Below, in pieces: positions 24,169 to 32,260 of a stretch of 61,831 bases of DNA. The stretch is from assembly GCA_045125095.1 (NCBI GenBank), contig JBGVMW010000059.1, forward strand, positions 1 through 61,831. The letters run 5' to 3'. Source of the stretch: JBGVMW01 sp045125095. GTDB lineage: Bacteria > Bacillota > Clostridia > Lachnospirales > Lachnospiraceae. The number at the start of each line of letters is the position of its first letter. The stretch's first letter is position 1. Position numbers and translations under genes: made by a program. A model generated the notes under the pieces. The model had not been told where the DNA came from and did not search any database. It saw only the letters and a list, made by a program, of their open reading frames with translations.

Positions 24169-24462
24169 ATGTGGATAGCGAAATTATTTGTAAAGATTTT
24201 AATATTACTGGCTTTATTTGTTGTTGGAGTGGCAAGGCTTCTTGTCACTCTGGCAATTAAAGTATATGGCTTTGTAAGCTTTTGGTTCTGGGTGCTGCTT
24301 GCAATTATCACTGTGATGACTGTTGTGCATCAGAAGTGGGACCAGACCGTGATTATGGTTGTACTTGGAGCAGCTTCTTTTGCAGTATTATTTGGAGCTG
24401 TATGGGTGCAGGTGACATTGGAAGATGTGATTTGTTGGTTAAAGTGTAAAATGATCAATTGA
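24169..24462 (+). CDS. Small membrane protein
   Basis: 97 residues with three hydrophobic segments (about 5-30, 36-55 and 62-84), a positive N-terminus and an amphipathic tail. No family recognised. It starts 5 nt after the repA stop, so it is the last gene of the replication operon. Confidence 0.7.
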   Translation: MWIAKLFVKILILLALFVVGVARLLVTLAIKVYGFVSFWFWVLLAIITVMTVVHQKWDQTVIMVVLGAASFAVLFGAVWVQVTLEDVICWLKCKMIN

Positions 24463-24614
24463 CTTAATGGGTTCCAAAAACTATAATAATATATGAACTG
24501 ATGGTTTATTAAATTTAGATAAACGGAGGGTATATTATCTAATTGTGATAGGATTGGTTGATTTAATAAAGACTGAAAATTGTGTGAAAATAGGAATATA
24601 GTCTCATAATTAGA

Positions 24615-24643
24615 TTGACATTTTTCGTTAAGGCGAGTATGAT
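24615..24643 (+). promoter_or_regulatory. Consensus sigma-A promoter of the 18-kb operon
   Basis: TTGACA (24615-24620), 17 nt, TATGAT (24638-24643). Transcription would start near 24650, just ahead of the c-di-GMP riboswitch. The 24463-24614 stretch before it shows nothing else. Confidence 0.85.
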
Positions 24644-24649
24644 GAAATA

Positions 24650-24732
24650 AAGTATTTCTGGGCAAAACAACCGAAAGATTGTGACGCAAAACTATTAGGG
24701 CCTTTAACATGGTAGCCAGTTGCTAAATGTAC
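24650..24732 (+). promoter_or_regulatory. Cyclic di-GMP-I (GEMM-I) riboswitch
   Basis: The aptamer signature is present in order: GGGCAAA (24660-24666), a hairpin closed by a GAAA tetraloop (CCGAAAG, 24671-24677), GACGCAAA (24683-24690), AGGGCC (24697-24702) and ATGGTAGCC (24709-24717). These match the GEMM-I core, including the tetraloop and receptor parts. GTAT (24653-24656) can pair with GTAC (24729-24732) to close the outer stem; that GTAC also forms the base of the following terminator. The two states therefore exclude each other, and c-di-GMP binding may favour read-through (ON). The sign is inference. Confidence 0.88.
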
Positions 24733-24773
24733 ATTGCATCGCCAGAATCGTGGCGGTACTTTTTCATTTTTTT
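24729..24773 (+). terminator. Expression platform terminator of the c-di-GMP riboswitch
   Basis: GTAC ... CGCCA-gaatcg-TGGCG-GTAC followed by TTTTTCATTTTTTT. It lies directly after the aptamer and 14 nt before the 24787 start codon. Confidence 0.8.
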
Positions 24774-24786
24774 AGAAAGGGAATTT

Positions 24787-25023
24787 ATGATAGAAGGATA
24801 TATTACAGTAAACGAGGCGGCAAACAAGTGGGAAGTGAACACTAGGACAGTGCAGATTATGTGCGCGGATGGTCGAATAGAAGGTGCTGTAAAATTTGGT
24901 CGAGATTGGGCTATCCCAGTTGATGCGGAAAGACCTTCTGATAATAGAGTTACATCTGGAGAGTATAGGAATTGGAGAAATAAAGCTAAAACCGATGCTA
25001 GCCAGGATATTGATGGAAAATGA
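24787..25023 (+). CDS. Small excisionase/MerR-like HTH protein, first gene of the c-di-GMP operon
   Basis: 78 residues: ITVNEAANKWEVNTRTVQIM, then CADGRIEGAVKFGRDWAIPVDAERPSD. This is the small winged-HTH unit common in Clostridia (EAA.kW.vs.RtV...i.a.kfG..WaIP). AAAGGGAATTT precedes the ATG. A clear paralogue is at 53055, which is also placed after a leader with a terminator, so this gene type may be linked to control of the blocks it heads. Bases from 24727 upstream in the frame belong to the leader. Confidence 0.8.
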   Translation: MIEGYITVNEAANKWEVNTRTVQIMCADGRIEGAVKFGRDWAIPVDAERPSDNRVTSGEYRNWRNKAKTDASQDIDGK

Positions 25024-25045
25024 TGCATCTAGGAGGCGAGAGTCT

Positions 25046-25798
25046 TTGCATAGTAAGATAACGGTTTTTAATATGACAATTCCTGCTTATGGAACAATGG
25101 TTATACTTGGTGCAATGGTAGTAACAGTATTGGGAATTATTGTTTGCCTGTGCAGGAAAATGTCAATAGATAGTTTTTTAAAACTGGAGTTCTTTGGAGG
25201 AATATTTGCAATCCTAGGGGCTAAACTTTGGTTTATGCTTGTGAATGCGAAAGATTACACGGGAAAATCCTTTACATTGGAAAATTTCTCAGATAGTGGA
25301 TTTTCATCTTACGGTGGAATAATTCTAGGAATGATAGCAGTATGGATAACAGCAATGCTAATTAAAGTGGATTTTGAATCCTATGCAAGAAATTTGCTAT
25401 TTTTGGTTCCTTTATTTCATGCGTTCTGGAAAACAGGCTGTTATATGGGAGGATGTTGTTATGGAATAGAATATAGCGGACTGGGAGCAGTAGTATTTCC
25501 TGAAGGTGTAAAAGCACCTGCGGGCATTTCGCTTTTTCCAATACAAATACTTGAAGTTATCATTCTATTAGTACTTTCAGTATTCTTTTTGGTAAAAAGT
25601 ATAACAGGATTAAACAGACCTGTAATAAAGTACCTTGTAGTTTATGCAACTTCTAGATTAATTACGGATTTTTTAAGACAACGTCCAGATGGTGGTCTAC
25701 TATCTGTAGCTCAATTGGTGTCTATAGGAAGCATATTGATTGTTGGAGTAACAAAATTTATTGAAAATAAATATAGAAAACGGAGGATTTTAGAGTGA
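25046..25798 (+). CDS. Lgt-like membrane protein (prolipoprotein diacylglyceryl transferase family)
   Basis: About 250 residues with seven or so membrane helices. Lgt family motifs are visible: YGGIILGMIAVW (near 90), HAFWKTGCYMGGCCYG (R/K-x-GCfxxGCCYG), and FPIQILEVI (Lgt: yPtqlyE). Near the end the usual Lgt R..EF.R motif is RLITDFLRQRPDG. True Lgt attaches diacylglycerol to lipoprotein cysteines. I cannot tell if this is a real Lgt or a paralogue with another lipid reaction. The likely start is TTG at 25046, 9 nt after AGGAGG. The 3' end overlaps the next gene by 4 nt. Confidence 0.82.
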   Translation: MHSKITVFNMTIPAYGTMVILGAMVVTVLGIIVCLCRKMSIDSFLKLEFFGGIFAILGAKLWFMLVNAKDYTGKSFTLENFSDSGFSSYGGIILGMIAVWITAMLIKVDFESYARNLLFLVPLFHAFWKTGCYMGGCCYGIEYSGLGAVVFPEGVKAPAGISLFPIQILEVIILLVLSVFFLVKSITGLNRPVIKYLVVYATSRLITDFLRQRPDGGLLSVAQLVSIGSILIVGVTKFIENKYRKRRILE

Positions 25799-26418
25799 AT
25801 AAAAAGTGGCAGATTGCATTAATATGGTTGGGCGGCATAGCTGTTGTAGCACTGATAGTTATGGTTGGAATGAAGAACTCGGTTGAAAGAAAAATGGTTG
25901 AGGATCAAGTTGCAGAAGTGGGTGATAATCATATTGATGCTGAGGAGTATTATCAAGAAAATTCTGATGTTAAAAATTCTGTTGAGGTAGAAAAGTCAAG
26001 TGCGACTCAGACTGAAACACAAATCATAGAAGTAATTGAAGATAGAGGGTTTGAAAATATAGACATATATACAGACTATAGTATAGATGGCGAATATCTC
26101 GATGGAATGAAGATTGAAGGATCAAACGACAAGCATCCGTCTTATCAAATGACATATATTTCATCTAATGATGAATTATGGACAATAATTGTACTAAATG
26201 GGTGTATTATGGCAAATCCGGTTTCCTTTAATGTTGAATCGGATTTAGGGGTTCAGTTAATTATAGCAGAAAGTGATGTGATTTCTTGTTATGATAGCCA
26301 AACCAATATGTTTTATGAAACGATACCTAACGAAACAGAATTAATAGTTAAAGTTGTTGATAGAATTGATGCTGAGACATTAGATAGTTTGACGGTAGAG
26401 GTGATCAAAGGGTTATGA
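25795..26418 (+). CDS. Membrane-anchored extracytoplasmic protein, unknown
   Basis: 207 residues with one N-terminal helix (about 6-25: IALIWLGGIAVVALIVMVG), then an acidic linker and a small beta-rich domain (about 80-205). No lipobox, so it is anchored by the helix. It starts on GTG overlapping the Lgt-like gene (GTGA) and overlaps the following SGNH hydrolase start by 4 nt. Such tight packing implies one functional unit at the cell surface. Confidence 0.7.
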   Translation: MNKKWQIALIWLGGIAVVALIVMVGMKNSVERKMVEDQVAEVGDNHIDAEEYYQENSDVKNSVEVEKSSATQTETQIIEVIEDRGFENIDIYTDYSIDGEYLDGMKIEGSNDKHPSYQMTYISSNDELWTIIVLNGCIMANPVSFNVESDLGVQLIIAESDVISCYDSQTNMFYETIPNETELIVKVVDRIDAETLDSLTVEVIKGL

Positions 26419-27611
26419 TAAAAAATTGGAGGCTTAATAAAGGAATAGGATTAGTAATGGCTGCCTGCTTATTAGCTTTTTCATTTTCAAGTAGGGTTAA
26501 TGCCGAGGAAGTTGAAAACAGAGGTAAAAACATTATTGTATCTTTAGGTGATTCCTATTCTTCGGGAGAAGGGATTGAACCGTTTTTTGGTCAAGATGAA
26601 GAAATGTCGGAAAAGATTAATAACGAGGATTGGTTGGCTCACAGATCAGAAAAAAGTTGGTCGAGTCTATTAACGTTGCCTGGAGTTGACGGAACGATGT
26701 ATGAAAACAAAGACGAGTACTGGTTTTTTAGGGCGGCTTCAGGTGCTACCACAGACAACTTGCCACATTTATTTCATAAAGAATACGACAAAGGAGGGTT
26801 TGAAGGCAGTTATGACCTTGAACCTCAATTAGCAATTTTTGATGAATTGGAAGAAGGTTCTGTTTCATTTGTGACCATGACTATGGGTGGTAACGACGTG
26901 GATTTTTCTGGAATCATAACAAAATGCGTAATACAGGGTATTCCATTTACAAATAAAAATGCATTGGCAGATAAATTTACGCACACATGGGAAGAGTTTT
27001 ATGAGAGTGGTGGTACAAGAGATAAGTTGCAAGAAGCATATGAATCTATAGCAGATAAAGCCGGAACACAAGCAACTATTATCATAGCAGGATACCCACA
27101 GCTTTTATCTAAAGATACCTTAGGAAGTAATGGAACAGGAGCATGTTTTAGCGAGAAAGAAGTTAATACAGTAAATGAAAATGTTACGAAATTCAATAAT
27201 GCAATCAGTGACCTAATTGATACTTGTAGAAATAATGGTATGAATATATGTTTTGTCCCAGTAGAAGACGCTTTTTCAGGACATGCAGCGTACTCAAATG
27301 ATCCATATATTAATAGCGTTATAATTACGGCACAGGATCAAGATTTGACGGGCAAACCACCAAGTGCATATTCAATTCATCCAAATGAAGAAGGTGCAAA
27401 AGCATATGCGGCTTGTGTTCAAGCCAAAATTGATGAGATTGAAGAAGGAATAGTAGAAGAACCTGAAAAGGAAGAAGATAAAAATTCACTACAAGATAAG
27501 GTAGATGACGAAATAGAAAAACAGAAACAAAAGATGGAAGAATGGCTTACAAAGAAGCTTGAAGAGTGGTTACAAGAGTGGCTGGCAGAAAACTGTGGAG
27601 GCTGTTATTAA
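26415..27611 (+). CDS. Secreted SGNH/GDSL hydrolase with charged C-terminal helix
   Basis: 398 residues. Signal peptide about 1-30 (LVMAACLLAFSFSSRVNA|E). SGNH blocks: Ser in SLGDSYSSGEG (block I), GGND in TMGGNDVDFSG (block III), His in IHPNEEGAKAY (block V). This matches the secreted lipase/acylhydrolase branch (as in actinobacterial SGNH lipases). The C-terminal about 60 residues are a charged helix (EKQKQKMEEWLTKKLEEW) ending in CGGCY, which may bind a partner. It could remove acyl or acetyl groups from lipids or wall glycans. It overlaps the preceding gene by 4 nt. Confidence 0.88.
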   Translation: MIKNWRLNKGIGLVMAACLLAFSFSSRVNAEEVENRGKNIIVSLGDSYSSGEGIEPFFGQDEEMSEKINNEDWLAHRSEKSWSSLLTLPGVDGTMYENKDEYWFFRAASGATTDNLPHLFHKEYDKGGFEGSYDLEPQLAIFDELEEGSVSFVTMTMGGNDVDFSGIITKCVIQGIPFTNKNALADKFTHTWEEFYESGGTRDKLQEAYESIADKAGTQATIIIAGYPQLLSKDTLGSNGTGACFSEKEVNTVNENVTKFNNAISDLIDTCRNNGMNICFVPVEDAFSGHAAYSNDPYINSVIITAQDQDLTGKPPSAYSIHPNEEGAKAYAACVQAKIDEIEEGIVEEPEKEEDKNSLQDKVDDEIEKQKQKMEEWLTKKLEEWLQEWLAENCGGCY

Positions 27612-27637
27612 CTAGAGAAAGGTTGTGTCAAGAAAGC

Positions 27638-29059
27638 ATGAATAATACTTTGCTAAAAAGTTTAGGAATATCAGTAAATGAATCTGCTGAAAAAAGAAAA
27701 GAATTGTTAGAGATGCATCAAATGTCTCTGCTTTCTATGAGAAAGATAGAGAGTGATCAATCAAGGATTGAGGAATTGACTAAACGATTACATGAAATAG
27801 ATGCGGAAATAGATGCAACTAAGAGAGAAATACAGGGGGATTTTGCGAGCTCAAATACTACAGAGGCAGAGCAAAATGAAGAAGATGATGCTAATGCAAG
27901 ATATCAAGAGGAATTAGCAAGAATTAAGAACAGAGAGAGTTTGAGACGTCAGTCTGTGGAAACCGTTTCCGACAGTGTTGAACCATATAAATCTGAAGAA
28001 AAGAGTTCGGATGAACCTAAAGCCGCACAACCGACAAAAAGTTCAGCAAGCCCTTCAAATAGTACATCAGCTACAACGGGTATAGACAAAAAATTGCAAG
28101 AGGCAAAGCAAGCATATAATCAGAGGGATTATAATTCTTCGTTTGTTAAATTTCAGGAACTTGCAAATGAAGGTAATTCAGAAGCTATGTTTTGGACCGC
28201 TAAAATGTACAGGGATGGAGTGGGTACAAAAGTTGATTCAGACAGATATGCATTTTGGCTTAAAAAATCTGCTGATGCTGGAATAACAGAAGCTGAATAT
28301 ACATATGCGATATTGAAGATATCAAGAAAAGCCACAGACTCCTTTGATTTTAAAGAGGGCATGAAATATCTTCAGAGAGCGGCTGATTCTGGATACCTTT
28401 ACGCTATTGAAAAGTATATAGAGCTTGCGACTAGTGGTAATCTAGATCCAGCTTACGTTAATAAAGCCATTCAATATTGCGCCGTTAGAGAGGGTCAGCA
28501 AACGGATGCGTTTGAAAAGAATCAATACAGTGACAAGGCCAATATCTTACGTGGCAAGTTAAAAAAAATAAAGAAGACAAAGACTAAAAACAAAACATTT
28601 ACAGCCTTTAGGATAATAGGCCCAATACTTCTAGTGCTTGGTTGCTTATATTGGTTTGGAGGCTTGCATCCAGAGGAGTGGGAGAATAATCAATTATTGA
28701 AATATTTTCCTAGCATGAGCAAATATTTCATAATCCCAATTACATTTGCATGGGAAAAATTGGATGCAGTAGTTTCTATAGGAATCAATGGTAAGTTTGG
28801 TGTTCAGTTAATAGCAATTGCATTTATTTTAATTTATACAAGCTTGCCACCTAAAAATGAAAAGTATGCCTTAAAATCGCTGTATACAGTTGCAAAAGTG
28901 ATATCAATCGTAATATTAGTTTGGCATTGGCTTATGCAGCTGATAGAAGATTTGGAAGTGTTTGATGGAATGATTTACTACATAATCACTTTCTTAATAT
29001 GCTTTGCTTTAGGAAAAATTATCGGAATGCTATATAAGAAAATAACAAAAGCACAATAA
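27638..29059 (+). CDS. Sel1-repeat membrane protein, copy 1
   Basis: 473 residues. A helical/coiled N-terminus (1-75, SLGISVNESAEKRKELLEM...) and a low-complexity Ser/Thr/Pro linker lead to Sel1/TPR-like repeats (about 145-260: AYNQRDYNSSFVKFQELANE, GNSEAMFWTAKMYRDGVGTK). A C-terminal part with about four membrane helices follows (LVLGCLYWFGGLHPEEW...). The start at 27638 is the first ATG after the previous stop. The same layout is found in the 32261 protein on the other side of the AAA gene. The repeats face the cytoplasm, so it probably docks partner proteins at the membrane. Confidence 0.8.
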   Translation: MNNTLLKSLGISVNESAEKRKELLEMHQMSLLSMRKIESDQSRIEELTKRLHEIDAEIDATKREIQGDFASSNTTEAEQNEEDDANARYQEELARIKNRESLRRQSVETVSDSVEPYKSEEKSSDEPKAAQPTKSSASPSNSTSATTGIDKKLQEAKQAYNQRDYNSSFVKFQELANEGNSEAMFWTAKMYRDGVGTKVDSDRYAFWLKKSADAGITEAEYTYAILKISRKATDSFDFKEGMKYLQRAADSGYLYAIEKYIELATSGNLDPAYVNKAIQYCAVREGQQTDAFEKNQYSDKANILRGKLKKIKKTKTKNKTFTAFRIIGPILLVLGCLYWFGGLHPEEWENNQLLKYFPSMSKYFIIPITFAWEKLDAVVSIGINGKFGVQLIAIAFILIYTSLPPKNEKYALKSLYTVAKVISIVILVWHWLMQLIEDLEVFDGMIYYIITFLICFALGKIIGMLYKKITKAQ

Positions 29060-29103
29060 ATTATGTAGATTAATCAATATCATGAATTGGAGAATTGTCT
29101 TTT

Positions 29104-31626
29104 ATGGAGCAAAAAGGAACATCAGAAATAAAGATTCCAAGTATTTTTAAACCATGTTTTGAAAATGTACCAGGAATGGACAGCTTAAAAAGAGCGCTTA
29201 CTAATATGTATAACATGCAACAAGTCAATAAGAAACGTTTTAGCTTAGGTGTGGGACGTGAGGATAATCAGTATAAGAATAATATTTTGATTGTAGGACC
29301 TACAGGAAGCGGAAAAACAACAGCTGCAGATATTGTTGGTGAGTGCTATGAAAAATTGGGAATTGTTTCCGACAGAGATCCAATAGTTACAGATTATCAA
29401 GCATTGCTATCAACATCTGCAGCGGAAACATCAGAGAATGTTAAGAATTTGGTAGAGTCTGCCGTCGATAGAATAATTTTGATAGATAATATTGAAGAAT
29501 TTGATGATGACATAGCATACTCTCCTGGCTTTGAAATGATTGATCAGATTGTCGAGGCTTATTATGCGTCCAAAGGAAGTATAACAATTATTGCAACTGG
29601 CGAAGAAGGTGCAGTAAGAGAACTGCTCCATAAGAAAAGAAATTTTGCAGATATTTTCGATATTCCAACTGTTGTTTTGGGAGAATATTCAGAAGATGAC
29701 TTAGTACGTGTTGCACATAAAATTGCGGAAGGTATGGGGTATATCCTTGATTCGAGTGCAGACAAAGTGCTTTTAAAGGAGTATCACAATCAACAAGGAA
29801 CACCAGACTTTAACTATCTGAATATGTTTAAAGATATGATAGTTGAAGCTTCAATGAATGCAGCATCAAGAGTTGCTAAAATTCGTCATGCTTCTGATTT
29901 GGATGTTTCTTTAATTAAGGCAGAGGATTTTAGGCGTCCAAATGATAATTTGGATGGGATGGAATCTTTGGAAGAACTATTAGAACAGTTAAACGGGCTA
30001 ATAGGTCTTTCTAGTGTTAAGGAAGAAGTTAATACGATGATTGCAAGTGTAAAGATGTCTAAGCTTGAAGCAGAGGCTGGAATTAACACTTCTAAGGGAA
30101 CATTACATATGGTATTTTCTGGTGCTCCTGGTACAGGAAAAACAACTGTAGCAAGAATTGTTGGAAAGATATATGCAAGATTAGGAGTTCTTTCTAAGGG
30201 ACAGTTGATTGAATGTTCAAGAAGTGATCTTGTATCCGATGTCGTAGGTGGTACAGCAAAGCAGACGCATGCAAAAGTTGAGGAAGCTAGAGGGGGAGTA
30301 CTATTTATTGACGAGGCATACAGCGTTTGTCGAGATAAGTATGATACGTTTGGCCTTGAGGCAGTAAATACTTTAACTGCTGATATATATAACTATAAGG
30401 ATGATTTGCTTGTAATTTTAGCTGGATATGATAAAGAGATGGATGATTTTATGTCTCAAAATCCAGGAATGAAGAGCAGAGTACCACATACTATACATTT
30501 TGAAGATTATTCTACAGATGAGTTATTGCTCATCTTCCAGAAGTATGTAGAAGATAGCGGTATGTTCTTAAATCCAGATGCAGAAGATGATGCAAGAGCA
30601 CTGTTGGAAGAAAAATCTAAGGGAGCTGATTTTGGTAATGCAAGAGGCGTTGAGAATGTATTTAATGATGTTGTAAGAAATCATCAAAAACGCTTATCTG
30701 CACTTAAGGAAGAATACATAAGTGCAAATGATATTAAAATCATCAGAAGTGAAGATTTAAGAACACCAACAGAACTAGCTCAAAAGCATAATACAGTTCA
30801 AGAATGGTATGACGAATTAGATTCTTTAACTGGACTTCAGTCAGTCAAGGATCAGGTAAAGCAGATGGCTGCAAAGGTAAAGGTTAATCAGGTTCGAAAA
30901 GAGAGAGGATTACCAGCGCAGAGTATACCTTCGCTTCATTTGGTATTTAAAGGTAATGCAGGTACAGGAAAAACAACTGTAGCTAGATTGATAGGAAATA
31001 TATATCGAGGGCTTGGAGTTTTATCAACAGGTAAATTAGTAGAATGTACAAGAAGTGATATTGTAGGAGCATTCCAAGGACAGACCGCTCAGAAGATGAA
31101 AGCTAAGATAAAGGAAGCCCAGGGAGGAATTCTTTTTATCGATGAGGTGTATTCGTTGTGCAACGGACCATATGATAGTTATGGAATGGAAGCAATTAAT
31201 GAACTAGTTCCGGCAATGGAAAATCAAAGAGATAATTTTATGGTTATCGTTGCTGGATATACTGAACAGATGGATGATTTCATGGACAGCAATCAGGGTC
31301 TTAAGAGCAGGTTTTCGAGAGAACTATTATTTGAAGATTTTTCAAAAGACGAACTGATAGAGATTTTTGAGGATATGTTGGATGCTAGATCGCTTCTTCT
31401 TAGTGAGGAAGAAGAGGTTCAGAAGTTGGTTGAGGGTCTTATTCTCATGTGCTCAATGAAAAAGGACTTTGGAAATGCGCGAGGTGTAAGAAATCTTGTT
31501 GAAAAATTATCACAGATTCAAGAATGTAGAATTGCTGATGTGCTAGAAACTGGAGAAGATATATCAGACGAAGAGATTCAGCAAATTAGCAAAGAAGACT
31601 TAGAGATACTGTTTAAATCGTTGTAA
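29104..31626 (+). CDS. Triple-AAA CbbX/SpoVK-like ATPase
   Basis: 840 residues with three AAA+ modules. Module 1 (about 20-260): P-loop GPTGSGKTT at 65-73 and Walker-B-like RIILIDNIEEF. Module 2: GAPGTGKTT at about 340, GGVLFIDEAYS, AGYDKEMDDFM sensor region, and the arginine in MKSRVP. Module 3: GNAGTGKTT at about 618, GGILFIDEVYS, AGYTEQMDDFM. Modules 2 and 3 are CbbX/CfxQ type, hexameric remodelling ATPases with a pore loop; module 1 is more divergent. The start ATG at 29104 is preferred over TTG 29095. Such ATPases appear next to secretion and signalling clusters in Firmicutes. It may remodel the Sel1 proteins or the vWA/FHA complex. Confidence 0.9.
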   Translation: MEQKGTSEIKIPSIFKPCFENVPGMDSLKRALTNMYNMQQVNKKRFSLGVGREDNQYKNNILIVGPTGSGKTTAADIVGECYEKLGIVSDRDPIVTDYQALLSTSAAETSENVKNLVESAVDRIILIDNIEEFDDDIAYSPGFEMIDQIVEAYYASKGSITIIATGEEGAVRELLHKKRNFADIFDIPTVVLGEYSEDDLVRVAHKIAEGMGYILDSSADKVLLKEYHNQQGTPDFNYLNMFKDMIVEASMNAASRVAKIRHASDLDVSLIKAEDFRRPNDNLDGMESLEELLEQLNGLIGLSSVKEEVNTMIASVKMSKLEAEAGINTSKGTLHMVFSGAPGTGKTTVARIVGKIYARLGVLSKGQLIECSRSDLVSDVVGGTAKQTHAKVEEARGGVLFIDEAYSVCRDKYDTFGLEAVNTLTADIYNYKDDLLVILAGYDKEMDDFMSQNPGMKSRVPHTIHFEDYSTDELLLIFQKYVEDSGMFLNPDAEDDARALLEEKSKGADFGNARGVENVFNDVVRNHQKRLSALKEEYISANDIKIIRSEDLRTPTELAQKHNTVQEWYDELDSLTGLQSVKDQVKQMAAKVKVNQVRKERGLPAQSIPSLHLVFKGNAGTGKTTVARLIGNIYRGLGVLSTGKLVECTRSDIVGAFQGQTAQKMKAKIKEAQGGILFIDEVYSLCNGPYDSYGMEAINELVPAMENQRDNFMVIVAGYTEQMDDFMDSNQGLKSRFSRELLFEDFSKDELIEIFEDMLDARSLLLSEEEEVQKLVEGLILMCSMKKDFGNARGVRNLVEKLSQIQECRIADVLETGEDISDEEIQQISKEDLEILFKSL

Positions 31627-31644
31627 ATCCAACAGGGGGTAATT

Positions 31645-32247
31645 ATGAATCAGACTAAGGAGAATTATAAGTATCAAGAACAGAAACAACAGCAGGAAAA
31701 AAAGCTAAGCGCGTTTGATCAGAATCCTGCTGATAAAGGAAAAGGAGAGAAGGCTGTATTCAAGATTAATGCAGACGCAGAGACTGAAAGAAAATTAAGA
31801 GCTCCTAGATCCGAATTTTATATGCAATTGTTTGATTTGGTTGATGTACTGAGTGCAACGGATGAAGAGATTATAGAGAAAATAAAAGAAAATCTTGACG
31901 AAGAGACTGCTGAAGAATTTTTAGATATGCCAGCAGAAGAGTTAAGAGAGGAAATACGACTTTCTTTCGTTGAGGAGTTTGAGTCTCTTCAGGTTGAAGT
32001 TAAATCGGTTTTACATGGTGTAATTGCAAAATGTTATATAACTGGATGTGATTGTCATGCTATTACATCGGAAGGATATATTCTTGATCATTATAAGATT
32101 AATGGACCTATGCCAGAAGAATTGCAGAAAGGAAGAGCGATTTTGAAAAAGTATGGTGATTCGTGCAAGTGCGTCGAAGTATATAACAATTGCTGTAGAG
32201 CGATAATGATGGATTCATCAGTGGTTACAATTAACGATAACGAGTAA
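31645..32247 (+). CDS. Hypothetical protein with C-terminal cysteine clusters
   Basis: 200 residues. A Gln/Lys-rich N-terminus (1-45), an acidic helical middle, and two Cys clusters near the end, CYITGCDCH (about 130-138) and CKCVEVYNNCC (about 172-182), which could bind metal. No family recognised. It lies 18 nt after the AAA gene and 13 nt before the second Sel1 gene, so it belongs to this complex. Confidence 0.65.
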   Translation: MNQTKENYKYQEQKQQQEKKLSAFDQNPADKGKGEKAVFKINADAETERKLRAPRSEFYMQLFDLVDVLSATDEEIIEKIKENLDEETAEEFLDMPAEELREEIRLSFVEEFESLQVEVKSVLHGVIAKCYITGCDCHAITSEGYILDHYKINGPMPEELQKGRAILKKYGDSCKCVEVYNNCCRAIMMDSSVVTINDNE

Positions 32248-32260
32248 AGGTGGACTGTGA

